Shown piece after piece: positions 24,272 to 36,100 of a stretch of 64,000 nucleotides of DNA. The notes under the pieces are model-generated. The model worked only from the letters and a program-made list of their open reading frames with translations, had not been told where the DNA came from and did not search any database. The position numbers were made by a program, and so were the translations under genes. The first letter of the stretch is position 1; each line of letters begins with the position of its first letter. The DNA is from Deuterostichococcus epilithicus (lineage: Eukaryota; Chlorophyta; Trebouxiophyceae; Prasiolales; Stichococcaceae): positions 1,550,001 to 1,614,000 of the forward strand of contig JAVTLE010000023.1 in assembly GCA_033439295.1 (NCBI GenBank), read 5' to 3'.

Positions 24272-26435
24272 ATGCTCCCGCTGTCTGTGGAGGACAGGGA
24301 CGATCTGCTGCCGCTCAGCACGCCGCCTTTAGGCGATCCTGAGGCCGGCCTGGCGGCGTCCCCATGGAGGCATGTGGTTCGCTCGATTTCTGCCTTTCTC
24401 CTCTGTTGCACGCAGGTGTTTGCAGGCAGTACCACGTATCTGCACGGGTTGATAAGCCACTGTCTACAGTCACAATTGAATTTCAACTGATTCGTGCGCA
24501 GGACTGAGGCCAGCCTGGGCGTGTCGCGAGATGCGCGCATTCAGGTGAGTCGCATGCGACTCACGGTGCTGACCTGATGCCGCATTCGTGATCGCCTTTT
24601 TCTTGACCACATTCGGACGAAGCTCAAACGGAAGCTTGTCTTGACGGTGCATACGTGAAACGTCATTCGAGCGACCCTGGGCGCAGGCGCTGATCCAGGC
24701 GGCGCGCGGCCCCCGGCTGCTGGGCCTCGACAAGAAGCAGCTGGCGTGGCTGGTGCTGCATTGCTTCCTGTTCTCGCTGCTGTGCTACTGGGACACCTTC
24801 CTCACTGTGCGACTGAAAGGTGGGTGCCGATGAGCCCGCTTCAGCTGAGCCACTGTTCAGCGGGGCACCATGCTCCGTCATGGCACATTCCAGGGCAAAA
24901 GTGAATCCATGCATCGGACGAGCGGGGACGCAGAGCACGCTGGGTGCAGGCGCACTGGACTATAGGCACTTCTCCTGGTATGACACGGTATACATGGCGG
25001 GCGCACTGGGCGCCGTGGCGGCGACAGGCGGCCTGTACCACAGCCTGTACGCGTCAGACCCGGGGTGGGTGCTGCCCGGCGGCACCGCCGAGGCGCCGAG
25101 CCGGCCAATGTGCCAGTACTGCGGCGTGCGGCCGCCGCTGCGATCGCGGCACTGCTTCCTCACAGGTGACGGGGCCGGCTGCACAGACGCTGGGTGGCTG
25201 CCCGCAGTGCACGGCATCGCAGGCGTCTGTCCGTGTTGCACGTTTGATTGTGCCTGCGGACTTTAGGCAGTGCATGTGATCCTCTGAATCCTTTGCGCCT
25301 GCAGGGCAGTGTGTGGTCAAGTACGATCATTTTTGCGGTGAGTGAGTGCGCTGCGTGGCTTCTAGACTGTCTAATTGGTGACCACCTTGCCGACTTAGCT
25401 ATGCAAAATCGCCACGATGCTGAGAGACGCTGACTTGTATGCTTGCCAGACCTGCTCAGCACGCCCATTGGCGACCTGAATCACAGGTATTGAGAAGTGA
25501 TGCTGCCAGTGCATTGTCGCTGCTCCGTGCGTCACGCCCGTCGCTCATTGCAAACACACAGCTCAAGCCGCTGTCGACCGCTGCGTCCTACAGGCGGTTC
25601 TGGATATTCCTCTTCATGCAAAGCTTCGTGGTGTTGTGGGGCCTGCTGATATCCGGCTCTGCTGTCAGCGAGTGCCTTGTGCCCTCCGCCATCAGAGCGC
25701 CGGGAGGCTGCTGGACCATGGCCCCCGTCAGGTCAGTCAGAGGTCTAATTTTGCAGTTCCGAGCTGTCTTGAGTGTGTTGCATGCAGAATGTTGGGTTCT
25801 GCCATGCGTCATTGGCAACCAGTGCCAACTCTGCAGGGCAACGGTGCTGCTGTTTGCCTCGTTATTCCTGCTGGCGCTGTTCCTGCTGTTCGGGTCGCTG
25901 TGGGCGCTTCACACGTATTTCATATGCTCGGGCCAGACCACCTACGAGGTTCTGAAAGGTGTGCATCCCTACTTGCGACACAAGACACGAAGTTGAGCAT
26001 TCTGTTTCAGCACAGTCAGAGTTGGCATCACCACATCTGTCCCGCATTATGCAACAATCCTCAACGGCAGTGCTGGCTACAATTGCAGGCGTAGCTGTGC
26101 CCTACCTGAGCACGTTCTATGCCATGTACAATGGCCCGCACAGCCGGCAGGTCCGCTACGCCAGCATCTGGCCCGAGCTCATCCGGCGCTGGACGATTGG
26201 CAATCCGCCGCCAGCACCATTCAGTAAGCCAATCGTCGATGCATAACGCAGCGTCCAGACTCTGCATTCTGACAGGCCGTCCTGAATGCAAGGTCAATGA
26301 CATGCTTCGTCTTTGAATCGCGCAGGTGAGGGCACTGCGAGGAATGCTGAAATATTTCTGTTTGCCAAAAAGCCGTACAAATACCAGTACAAGGGCATGG
26401 CCTTCAATCTCCCTGGTTTCGACTCGCTGAAGTGA
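24272..26435 (+). CDS. DHHC-type protein S-acyltransferase with a degenerate second zinc site (DHFC)
   Basis: Multi-pass membrane protein of the palmitoyltransferase family. Exons: MLPLSVEDRDD (24272; the in-frame ATG at 24248 is an alternative), TEASLGVSRDARIQ, then a transmembrane exon ending LLCYWDTFLTVRLK (about 24690-24820). Next comes YDTVYMAGALGAVAATGGLY, followed by the cysteine-rich domain split over three exons: CQYCGVRPPLRSRHCFLT, GQCVVKYDHFC and DLLSTPIGDLNH. After RRFWIFLFMQSFVVLWGLL come LLFASLFLLALFLLFGSLWA and LHTYFICSGQTTYEVLK, and the C-terminal exons end in PYKYQYKGMAFNLPG with TGA at 26433-26435. The catalytic Asp, first His and Cys of DHHC are present. The second His is Phe, and two family cysteines are Thr and Pro. 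It may still transfer acyl groups, or it may be a non-catalytic relative. Confidence 0.8.
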
Positions 26436-26861
26436 TTGCTGTCGGAAGATGTGCATCACATCCCGACTTGAACATCGCTAGCATGTCCTAACGGCATAAT
26501 ACCTTTCAACGACTCACCCACTGCTGTGCTCGTTTCATACTCGTTAGATCTACATGCTTCGACTCTGTTGAACAAAAGGTTTCTGACCACGAGCTAGATC
26601 ACCTGCATCAGACATCGCGCTGCGGGCGGTGTCCGAATACAATTCTGGGCAAGTTCAATCGCAAATAGGTACGTCGTGATGCTGCAGTATGATCCTGATC
26701 AATCTTTCCCAGAACTCATCTCTCTCAGCGCCTGGGCGGCTGAAGCGCCACCCACATCACCAGTACTACTCCTGGTTTGCTGATTCTTTCTCCACCAATA
26801 TTGGAGCACTATCGGCTCAGAGAAGACGGNNNGAGGGGTGTCCCAAAGCACTGCCGCCGCC
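26436..26861. other. Intergenic, convergent 3' ends with an N run
   Basis: About 425 bases between two gene ends, with three N at 26830-26832. No coding signal is visible. Confidence 0.4.
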
Positions 26862-28490
26862 TCATGCACCACCGGCCGTGGCGGCAGGCGCCTCCCCCAG
26901 AGACGCTGCCGGCCGCACGTCCTGCAATTCGCCCAACTGCCGCAGGTCGTCGGGCAGCTGCAGGCCGCCCGTCAGCCGCTGCGATGCCCCGCTGGCTGGC
27001 TGTGACTTCCCGCTGGCTGGATATGACTGCTGGACGCCCGACTGTGGCTGCTGCCTGGAGTCGGCCTGCTGCGGCATCGGCTCGTGCAGCTGGTGCTCCG
27101 CATCCTGCTGAAGCTCCATTTGCGACCATGCCATGGGCTGCTGGGCATCCCCGTCCTGGTCTTGCTGCTGCTGATGTTGCTGCGGCTGCGGCTGATGCGG
27201 CTGCTCCGGCGGCAGCTCGGCGCCAGGCACGATGACGGTGTACACCTGCAGGGGAGGCGCCGCCGCACCGTCAATGCGTCAAAAGACAAGTTGTTGTGAC
27301 GACTGACGGGCATTGATCAGAGCAGTTCTTAACAACCTCGACCCCATGCATGAACGGTCTCACCTCCTCCAGGTCTGCCTCCGCAAGCTCCATGCTGCCG
27401 GGCTCGTCCGCTGAAAGATCCGCTGTCTCGCTGAGGAAACCCACCAGCTCCTGCAAAGCGCAAACGCACAGGCAAGGCGTGAGGTGCATTGCTCGCCTGG
27501 CAGGTGTGCCAAATGCCACCCGCCGAAACGAAGTACCAGAGGCCACGCTGTGCATGGATGCACTCCACCACCGCCAAGCAAAGCCGCCGCACGCAGCATC
27601 CAACTGCCAGGGGGCAGACATTCGTGTAGTGGGGGTGCACCTGCAGGTTTGCATTGTCAAGCTCCAGCGCCGAACACCGTCGCAGGATCTCCTGCTTTTC
27701 CTGCTGCAGCTGCGACACCTGCAGCATGCGGTTGCAGGTACCTTTCGATATCGTACACAACATGCTCTGGCGCGGTGCTGTTTCGGAACATACTTGCTTG
27801 CATGCACGCATGCTCCCAGGCATAGCGAGCTGTCCAGCGGCTGCACGGCTGGGGCGCCTGGTTTCTACTGCTTGTGCACACCTGCTGTATCAGGATCTGC
27901 ACCATCTGGGTGTCCTGCCCGTCTGCTGCGGGCTCTGCCTCGCTGCCGCCTGCAGCCGCCGCCAGTTTCTGTGTTGATAGCGACTTGATGGGGCGAAACA
28001 CCGGCTGAATCTTGGGCGCCGCTGCTGCCGCCGCTGCCTCCAGGTCGCCCCTGCCGGGCGCGCCAGTGGCTGCTGGCTGCGCCGCTTCCGGCTGGCTGCT
28101 GACGGACCAGTCCGAAACGCGCCGGGAGTGGCGCTTGCTCATGGGCGAGCCCATCTGCTCCGTCAGCGACTCGGTGTCGTAATCCGATGGCAGCGGCGCA
28201 GCCATGGACAGAAGGTTGGCGAAGCGCCCGTTTTCGTTTCGGTGCAGCTCCACCAGCTGCCGCTCTGCGTGTCCAGAGATTCGCATGCTCGTGAGTGCTC
28301 CATTTGGCCGGGATTGGGACTGACGAAATGAATGCAGAGCAAGATGCTGCGGCATTTCAAGTGCCAGTGATAGGTCAGCCAGGTTCCAGCACTCTATCAT
28401 TCAAAGTTCCAGAGGCATGCGAGCACGCTCACGCTTGAACATGTCGAGCTTGCGCCGTCCCGCTTCCCTGAGACGCGCGCGCTTCTCATC
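26862..28490 (-). CDS. Unrecognised coiled-coil protein (first exon not found)
   Basis: Function not recognised. The first visible exon (about 28440-28488) follows an acceptor CTATTGCAG and reads DEKRARLREAGRRKLDMFKR. That K/R-rich pattern with GRRKL and F resembles the N-terminus of some golgins and centrosomal proteins (pericentrin/AKAP450 type). Then come a polar, Ser/Ala-rich exon (HAERQLVELHRNENGRFANL, MSKRHSRRVSDWSVS, about 27930-28290), a coiled-coil exon (LQQEKQEILRRCSALELDN, near 27650-27720) and an acidic exon (ELVGFLSETADLSADEPG, near 27365-27450). The last exon is rich in Gln/Pro and ends in TGA at 26862. The true start lies upstream and I could not identify it. Confidence 0.55.
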
Positions 28491-29282
28491 CTGCAATAGA
28501 AGCGGATGCAGCGCTTGATCTGCCACGCACGTAGTGGCGCAGCAAAAAACGGCTTATGTGCAAGCCATCGAAACATGCATGCAGGCGGGTGAATATCCGC
28601 TCGATATTAGTCCTCGTGTTGCTGTCCGTCGCGCCCGCATGCTCAGCAAGTTGGCTTTTGCATTGGCATGCGGGCATGTTTGCGCACCTCACTGAGCGGT
28701 GCTCCTGACTTGGTGGTCGTGAGATGGCGCGGCGGACCATTCTCCCGACTGGGAGGGAACATGGTATGTGCAACCTGGGTGCTGCTGATCCGTCTTGCAC
28801 GGCCTGTAACGAATCGTGGTGTACGTGTACTGCCTGCCTCGGGATGTGATGGCTTCGTCGTTCACGGTAGAAGCTCGCGACTATCCGCAGATAACCGCTT
28901 CAGGGGAAGCCGTCAAGCCTACTGCATGAGCGAGCGGGAAAGAAAGCTGGATGCGCCAGAAACGCTGTCTTGTCGAGCTGTACGAGCACCCACAGGAAAT
29001 CTCACGAAACAAGGGTTTGGAGGGTTCAGCAGGAACGCCCAGCTGCTGCGTTCTGTATGCTTTTGCCATTTGCATCTTCTTCGAACTGGAAGTGTGTTTG
29101 TGTAAATCTGCAAGCGGCAACCACCCTGTTGAGGAACAGGCTTTGCTTCAAGGTGTGCGCACCATGCACTGGAACGTGCTTCGGCAGTGAACAAGACCAT
29201 GTGCCTCGAACACTGAGCTTACATCTCTTCGCGCAGATACCATTTGACGGCCTCCTGGTCCTGACAGCAAACACATTCCATC
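28491..29282. other. Intergenic, divergent promoters of the coiled-coil gene and UBL5
   Basis: About 790 bases. The missing first exon of the coiled-coil gene should be in its left part. I could not pick it out. No repeats are visible. Confidence 0.4.
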
Positions 29283-29815
29283 ATGATTGAGGTCATTCTG
29301 AATGACCGCCTCGGCAAGAAGATCCGCGTCAAGTGCAAGTGAGACGCCGCTGCGGCTCGGCAACGTTTGCACTGCTCGATAGCCTTGTAATCCGAGCTTG
29401 AACTGCCTTTTGTCAAATCGTTTGCTGAGTTTTGACAGCCACCGCCGGCGCCAGCTGAAATTGTCCAGCTGACGGCTTTGTGCACACCGTGCGGCACAGC
29501 GAGGACGACACCATTGGCGACCTGAAGAAGATGGTGGCGGCGCAGACGGGCACGCGCCCCGATAAGATCCGCATCCAGAAGTGGTACACCGTGTACAAGG
29601 ACCACATCACGTTGGACGACTATGAAGTCCACGACGGCATGAACCTCGTGAGGCCGTCGGCCGTGTTGTTCTCCGACCAAACGATGCAGGCTGCGATGTG
29701 CACATCGTCGGAATGTTGTGAACCACACTGTGCTCGAAGACGCCACTGGATGCACCCCTGATACACCATCAAATGTGCTTGATTTCGTGCCCTGCAGGAG
29801 CTGTATTACAACTGA
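29283..29815 (+). CDS. UBL5: Ubiquitin-like protein 5 (Hub1)
   Basis: Small ubiquitin fold protein that binds the spliceosome and modulates splice-site choice without being conjugated through a Gly-Gly tail. Three exons join cleanly in frame: 29283-29338 ([18 protein letters not shown]), 29500-29647 ([39 protein letters not shown]) and 29798-29815 (ELYYN and TGA). The spliced product is 73 residues, the usual family length, with the expected YY-X ending. The asparagine codon of KCN is split across the first intron. The stop is only 40 bases before the start of the PWWP gene on the same strand. Confidence 0.96.
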
Positions 29816-29855
29816 CCAGAGCGCGGCGTGCTGGGCGTAGCACCCCAGCAGCAAA

Positions 29856-32610
29856 ATGGAGGGTTTCACGTACCCGGGGATGGCCCCTGGGACGGCAAAT
29901 CCCTGGAATGCCCTGCAGCAGCCCGGCGGGGAGCAGCCGCAGCAGCAGCATCACCGGCAGCAGCAGGGCCAGTTTCCGCCAGGCAACCTCATGGCGCCGG
30001 TCGTGTGTGCGGCCCCACAGGCGATGCCTCTGCTGCCGGACCTTGTGCCGCAGCAGCAGCAGCACCACCAACAGGGCAGGGCCGGCGCTTGGAGCAGCAT
30101 GCACAGCTTCCAGCTGCCAGCGAACTTCCTGCCCTCGGGGCTGGGCCTATCAGACGGCGGCGGCGGCGGCGGCGGCGGTGCCTACTCACCAGGGCTGCTC
30201 CCAATGTCTGCCGCCGCGGCGCACATCGGCCGGGCGCCGCAGCACCTGCCATATGGACTCTTGGGCGGCCAGGGCTATGGCCAGCAGCAGCAACAGGCGG
30301 CGGCACTGCAGCAGGCGGCGCTGTTGCAGGCGCAGCGCGGCTATGGCGGAGCGCACCAGCCGCCGACGCAGGTGGGTCTCCTGTGCGGCCATGCTGACTT
30401 GAAACTTCTGGCCTGCTTGTTGGGAACTGCACTGCGGACCAAGGTCATCAGCTGTGTCCGTGGCAGTATCTGTTGCTACCATGTGGAACACTGGTGTCAT
30501 TGGGAATGTTGTGGGACACAGGCCCAGGTACCTCTGCACGCACTGCACTCGGGCGGCATCCCGCCAGGCTTCATGCCGCAGCAGCACCAGGGCGGCTTTG
30601 GCGGCGCCGGCGCTGGCGCCGGTGGCATGGTCCTCCCCGGAATGGTGTCCTCCGGAATGGTGCCCGGCAGCAGCGTCGTGTCCAGCGGCATGTCGTCCGA
30701 TGGCCTGCCGTCGCCGCGCAAGCTGTCGTTGCCGCTGGAGCGGTTCTCTGCCGAGCGGCGCGAGGTGCGGGCTGCACCACCGACGACGCATGCCACAATA
30801 GACCTCAGGAGTGGTGTGCGCTTTGAGAATGCGGCAGCACCGCGTCTGGCAGTGTCTGATGGAGGCTGCGGGTGGCCATGGACTGAAGTCCATACAAAGC
30901 GGCGTTGTCATGCACCCAGGTAGCACAGACCGCGGCGCGGGTAAGCATCCCGCCGGGCAGCGTCAAGCCGCGGGCGGCGCCGGGGGCGGCGGCCGACGGT
31001 GGCCGGCGCCGCAACTCGGCAATCGAGCCGCACGAGTGGGCGGGGCAAATTGTTTGGGCGAAATTGGCACGCTACCCCTGGTGGCCCGCGCAGGTGAGGC
31101 CGTCGCCCCACAGGCCTGCTACCCAGTGGCTGCAGAGTCGTGGGGCCACCAGCACGTCATCAGGGAAGCATGATGTGGCAATCAGGCATGGGGGCTCCCC
31201 TGGGCACCCGCGGCAGGAGGCAGCGACCGGTCGGCCACCGGGATGCGAGACTTCCTCATTGGCAGGCAACAAGGCTCCGCCCAGCGAAGGCCGCTGTGCT
31301 GCATGTCTGATCTACAGAGCCGCGCTGCTTTCCCCTCTGCTGGCATCCTTTGCTGGGTGCCGCTCAGTCTGCGGGCTTTGTTCTCACTCTCACGGAAGGT
31401 CTCATGTTCTTTATCCCCCCCCCCCAAAGGTGCTCATGGAGGACGACCCGTACATTCCCGCCGGTTCGGAGCCGCCGCGACGGGGAGCGGTCCCCGTCCG
31501 CTTCTTCGGCACCTACGACTTCTCCTGGATCGAGAGCCAGCGCATGCTGCAGCCTTTCCAGGAGGGTTTTGCTGACAAGTCGCAGCAGCCGGACGAGGAC
31601 GGCTTTGGCGATGCCGTGCGCGAGGCTCAGGCTTTCCTGGTGAGCTGGGAGGGTGTATGAGAGATTTTAACAATGCACATTTCAGCCTGATGGGCCCCGT
31701 TCCCCACGACAGGGACAGCAGAAGGAAGATTCTGCGGGTTCAGCTCCTTGTCCACCCACAGCGGCACTCGAGCGCCGTCGCTGGCAGCTGTGCACAGGCA
31801 GGCGCTTCTGAGTGCTGCAGCTCTCTCGGCAGGAAGCGACACTAGCAGGGTGCAGACCGCTGTCGCTGCTGCCTGCATGTCGGTGTAGACTCACCATGTA
31901 CACATGCACACCTCCGATGTGCGATCTCTCTGTGCACGCTACACGCTGAGGCGTGCAGTCCAAGTCAGGTTTGCTGTGCCACCGTGCTATGGCTGCCGGC
32001 GGCAGCAACGTGCGAAAATGCACAGTGAACGTGGGCCGGCTGATTGTGCAGGCGACCGGCGGGCTGCCGGAGGGCTTCGAACTGGCGCTCTTGGAGCAGG
32101 ATGAACCCCCGCCGCCGGCAGCTGCGGCGCCGCCGGCGGTGGCGCCGCCAAAGGCCAAGTCCGCCGCAACGCCCGCCAAGCGCAAGACAGCGCCGGCTGC
32201 TGGTATCGACGATGCTGCGGCGCCGCCGGCCGCCAAACCCCGGCAGCGGACGAAGAGCACGCAAAAGGCGCAGGTGAGCCTGTTCTCTTTAGGCACCTGC
32301 CATCTAAAGGCAAGCGGATCAGTCAGACTTCTTTCCAATTGCCTGTCCTGCTGCACAAACTGCCGGAGGTATTCTCAGGGACTGCGTCATGCGTGGTGCT
32401 ATTATCAGATGCCGTCAGCAAGCAGATCCCGTGCATGAGCAGCCTCTGAAGGAGCACTGCTCGGTGCAGGCGCGCAAGGTGGACCTGGGCAGCGCTGACG
32501 AGCGGCTGCAGGGCATCCGACGGGGCCTGGGCCTGGAGGCGCCGGCGGACTCGCCATTTGCGCATTGCCCCTGCCTCGACGGCCTGCGCCAGCTGTTGGG
32601 CCATGCCTGA
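29856..32610 (+). CDS. PWWP-domain protein with a Gln/Gly-rich N-terminal region
   Basis: Probable chromatin-binding protein; PWWP domains recognise methylated histone H3 and DNA. The start at 29856 (MEGFTYPGMAPGTANPWNAL) opens a long low-complexity exon with Gln runs, a run of eight Gly (about 30158-30181) and AAALQQAALLQAQR. A second exon (from about 30528) is Gly/Met/Ser-rich and ends in SPRKLSLPLERFSAERREV. The PWWP domain is split: HEWAGQIVWAKLARYPWWPA (about 31029-31091) and, after an acceptor preceded by a run of eleven C (31415-31425), VLMEDDPYIPAG and VPVRFFGTYDFSWIE. Later exons are basic with Pro/Ala (LPEGFELALLEQDE, then KAKSAATPAKRK), and the last reads ARKVDLGSADERLQGIRRGL and ends in TGA at 32610. 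Its start lies just after UBL5. Confidence 0.75.
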
Positions 32611-33186
32611 GGTCCATGATTGAAAGTCGTGGGGGATCTGGCAGCCTATCTGGACAGGCCGTTGTTTCCAGGCTGGGAGCGGGAGCGCACAACGAGCATC
32701 AACGAAGTCTCCTGCCGGGTGTTGCAAACATCAGGGCCAATTGGAAGGTGTCCGTCTCGTGGTTGCGGCGCCGGCGGGCGTTCGTTTCAGGCTCGGAGGG
32801 GAAAGAGGCGGTCTGTTCGTCTCTTTTCTGTGACATCTTCAGCGGGCGGCACCTTGAGGGGGATCGTGGAGTGATCGATTTGCGCTTGAGGCTTTGTGAA
32901 GCTTGCATGGCCACAAGAGTGCGCAGACGATGCATTCTGCAGACACCGTGCAGCATCACCTTGCCGTCCTCCTTTCCTCGAGGCAGAACTGCTAGGTATC
33001 TCACTTGCTCTTGATGGCTCGCAGTCACTCTAGGGCTAAGCCACACGCATGCATCAAGGGAGCTGAGGCTATCATTGTACAGCTCTACATGCGTTTCAGA
33101 TGTCCCGGCTGGGCAGAACTTCACTGCTACTCGGAAGTGCTAGGCAGGACTCCAGTCCATGACAGGCTCGCCTTCAAGAGCTCTCC
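32611..33186. other. Intergenic, convergent 3' ends
   Basis: About 575 bases between the PWWP and AP-1 mu stops. I see nothing coding or repeated. Confidence 0.45.
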
Positions 33187-36100
33187 TCATGCCATCCGGA
33201 TCTCGTACTCCCCGGCGGTCGTGATGTACCTGACGCAGAAAACGTTCAGCTGGTTGGAACCTCGACACGACGGAAACATCATCCAGGCTGATGGAATCAT
33301 CAACCAGTCGACATTCAAGTCCTGCAATTGTCCATTTTGTGCCCAGCTCACCTGACCCACGGCAGCGCCTGGTAACCGCTCTTCTCGATCACCTTCAAGT
33401 ACCGCACCTGTGCACACCAGACCATTGATCGCATTGACTGCGGCCTGCACTATCCAGGGTGCATGCTGTATGGCGGACAGAATGAAGTGGAGTTGACAAC
33501 TTCTTTCATCCTCACAACCCCACCTGGATGCCGGACACGGTGAAGTACGGGATCTCGTAGGCGACGCGGATGGGCGGCATGCGGCCGACCTGCTCGTCCT
33601 CAGCCGCCACCGAGGGCAGCCCGAACTTGGCGCGCAGCAGGAACTCCTTACCGCCGGGGAAGTTGCGAATCTTCCACACCAGCGCCTCCTTCTCCGGCGC
33701 ATATGCCGCGCTGCCCTGTAGCTCGGAACATGAGCAGAATTAACATGTGGCTTGTAGGAAGGGGTGTAGGGGACAGGTGGGGGGATGAGGGGGAAGGGTG
33801 TGACTGGGTAGTGTGAGGAGGACTGCACGGTCACGGCTGCTGTGCAGTGCACGCGACCGAGCCTGCAGGTCCAAGCTGACGCCAGCGTCAGCATGGTGGA
33901 GCCTGCCGCCCAGAAGAATTCATTTTAGCAAAGCGGTTCAATGAACCGATGTCAGCGATCAACCTGATCTGAACAAATACTACACTTGGTTCCAGCCAAT
34001 CAGGCCGAGAAAGGCATGCCTGCTCGGACGGGCACCTGAAGCTCTTCGGGCAGGAAGCATCTGAAAACGCATGCCTGCTGAGTTGTGCTGGGACATTCCG
34101 CTCGGCAGAGTCTGATCTGGTGCCTGCTCGCATCTCGTTTCGCAGCAAACCCACGGCAGGCTGCGGACGGCTGCTCACCATGGGCATTTCCGAGCGACAG
34201 CAGCTGAGCTGATATGCAGCATGCCGAGGCCTCTGGCACAAGATGACTCGAGCCGGCGGCGCCTGCCCGCAGCGCCGTTTTCCCTTGCAGGACAATGCCA
34301 GCCATCCTGTGCTACGTTGTCGGGCGACGGACATGGACGGCGCAGCACGTCTGGAGTCCCACCTGCGAGGTGCGCACGGTGGGGCTGATGGCGTCGGGCG
34401 GCAGCGGCAGGCTGATCTCCACGTTGGTCGCGGCGGAGCGCTCCTTGAATTGCGAGCGCGCCTTGACCAGGTACTCTGTGCGGCTACGGCTGTGCTTGTC
34501 CACCACGCACTCCACCCAGATCAGCGGCTTCACGTTCTGGCTCAGCCGGTACGTCCTGCAGAGGGTTCGGAGCGGCGCCGTAAGTGTGGGCTGGCCCCCA
34601 GGTTTCGAAGGAGGAGCTGACAGCATGGCAGCCAAAGGGCGCACGCACGTCGTTGAACGATGGCAACCGTCGGTGCCTGCCCCATTGAGCTGAGGCGGCC
34701 AGGCCGACCCTGGGATCGCTTGCAGCATGCGATGCGTTGGGGCACAGGGTGTGCGGCGTGCAGGGATCAGGCACGACATGTCATGCAGATGTGACCACAG
34801 CCGCTGCCGCTCGGTTCCCAGATGCACTGCAAGACAGCAGGAACGGAGCAGCAGCCAACACGCACATGAGGTCGAATGCGCCGTCGGGCGGAATGAAGGA
34901 GATGGTTCGGTCGTTCTCGAAGCGCGCCAACCGCACACACTGGTGGAACTTCATGTCCTCCAGGTCGACGGCCTTGCTCTTGCCGCCCCGCCCCTGGCTC
35001 TCGAACAGCACCTGCACAGCGTGGGGCGGCGGGTCACCGGCCGGCCACACAGCATGGTTGTAGGCCGCACTGCATGTCATCAAGGACGGACCTGGATCCC
35101 ACTGTCTGGTTCTTTTCGACAAACCAGCTGCTGCCACCTCGTCCCTGGCGCTCGAGCAGCACCTGAGCGCCGCCGCGGCCGGGTCCACTCGTTTTTGTCA
35201 CCAATCAGGATCTGGATTGGAAACGTTCTCACCTTCCCTATATGCCAGTCTGTGGGTGCTGCTGTCACAAGTTTTGAGCAGGGCGCACCACACAGACAGG
35301 CGGCTGGTCGAGCTGCCGGAATCCTCCGTCCCGCCCCCTCATGTCCAACACACACGCTCCAGCGCATGCTCATGCCAGGGTGCGCCCACCTTGTCGTTGA
35401 GGCCCAGCTTGCACTCGGGCATGCCGGACAGGTAGGTGCGCATCTTGAGGGCGCCCACCACCTCGGAGCGCACCACCGTGCCGTTGCTGTTCACCAGCAG
35501 GTTCACGCTTTCCACCACGTCCAAGAAGACCTGCGCCAGGAGCACAGGGAGGCTTGGGCCTGCTGTCCGGATCCAGGAGTGTCCCTGCTGAATGCTGGTT
35601 CAGCTCTCCACCGCGTCTTAGACGATCTGTGTGGGTCTCGCGACGTGCAGCCTAGTTGCACTCCAGGTCGAACATGGCCAGCACCTCCGCGACGACACAT
35701 ACAACAGCCATGCAGTGCTGAGCGAGCCAGCCGCTTTGGGTTGGCGCTGGTGCCCCTCCGCCGCGATCGCATTGCAACCTTGCACATTGCATGGCCCACC
35801 TCATTCTTCTTGTACTTGATGCCCTCGGACCGCCAGGAGACGGCATTAGTGACGGCCATGGGCGGCCGCGCCTGCACCTCCATCTTGTAGGCGTCCGTTT
35901 TGATGAACTCCGACAGGATCTTGGCCTCAGTGAACTGCGGGTACCCGAAATCCATGACCTGCGGCACAGGCCGCTGGACGCGTCAAAACAAGTTCCATGT
36001 GCGGCGCACAACTGATGCGGCTGACTCCTCTCTGCATGCCCCCTGCTGTCGCAATAGTGGCCGTCTCATCTGCCCAAGCTCGGCACGGTCCTGAAACTGC

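Noticed and set aside
28668-29105. Open frame of about 145 codons upstream of UBL5
   Set aside because: No motif, no splice context, and it sits in a divergent promoter region. GC-rich DNA gives many such frames.
31415-31425. Run of eleven C as a sequencing artefact breaking the PWWP gene
   Set aside because: It lies directly before an AAAG acceptor and can serve as the pyrimidine tract; no frame is affected.
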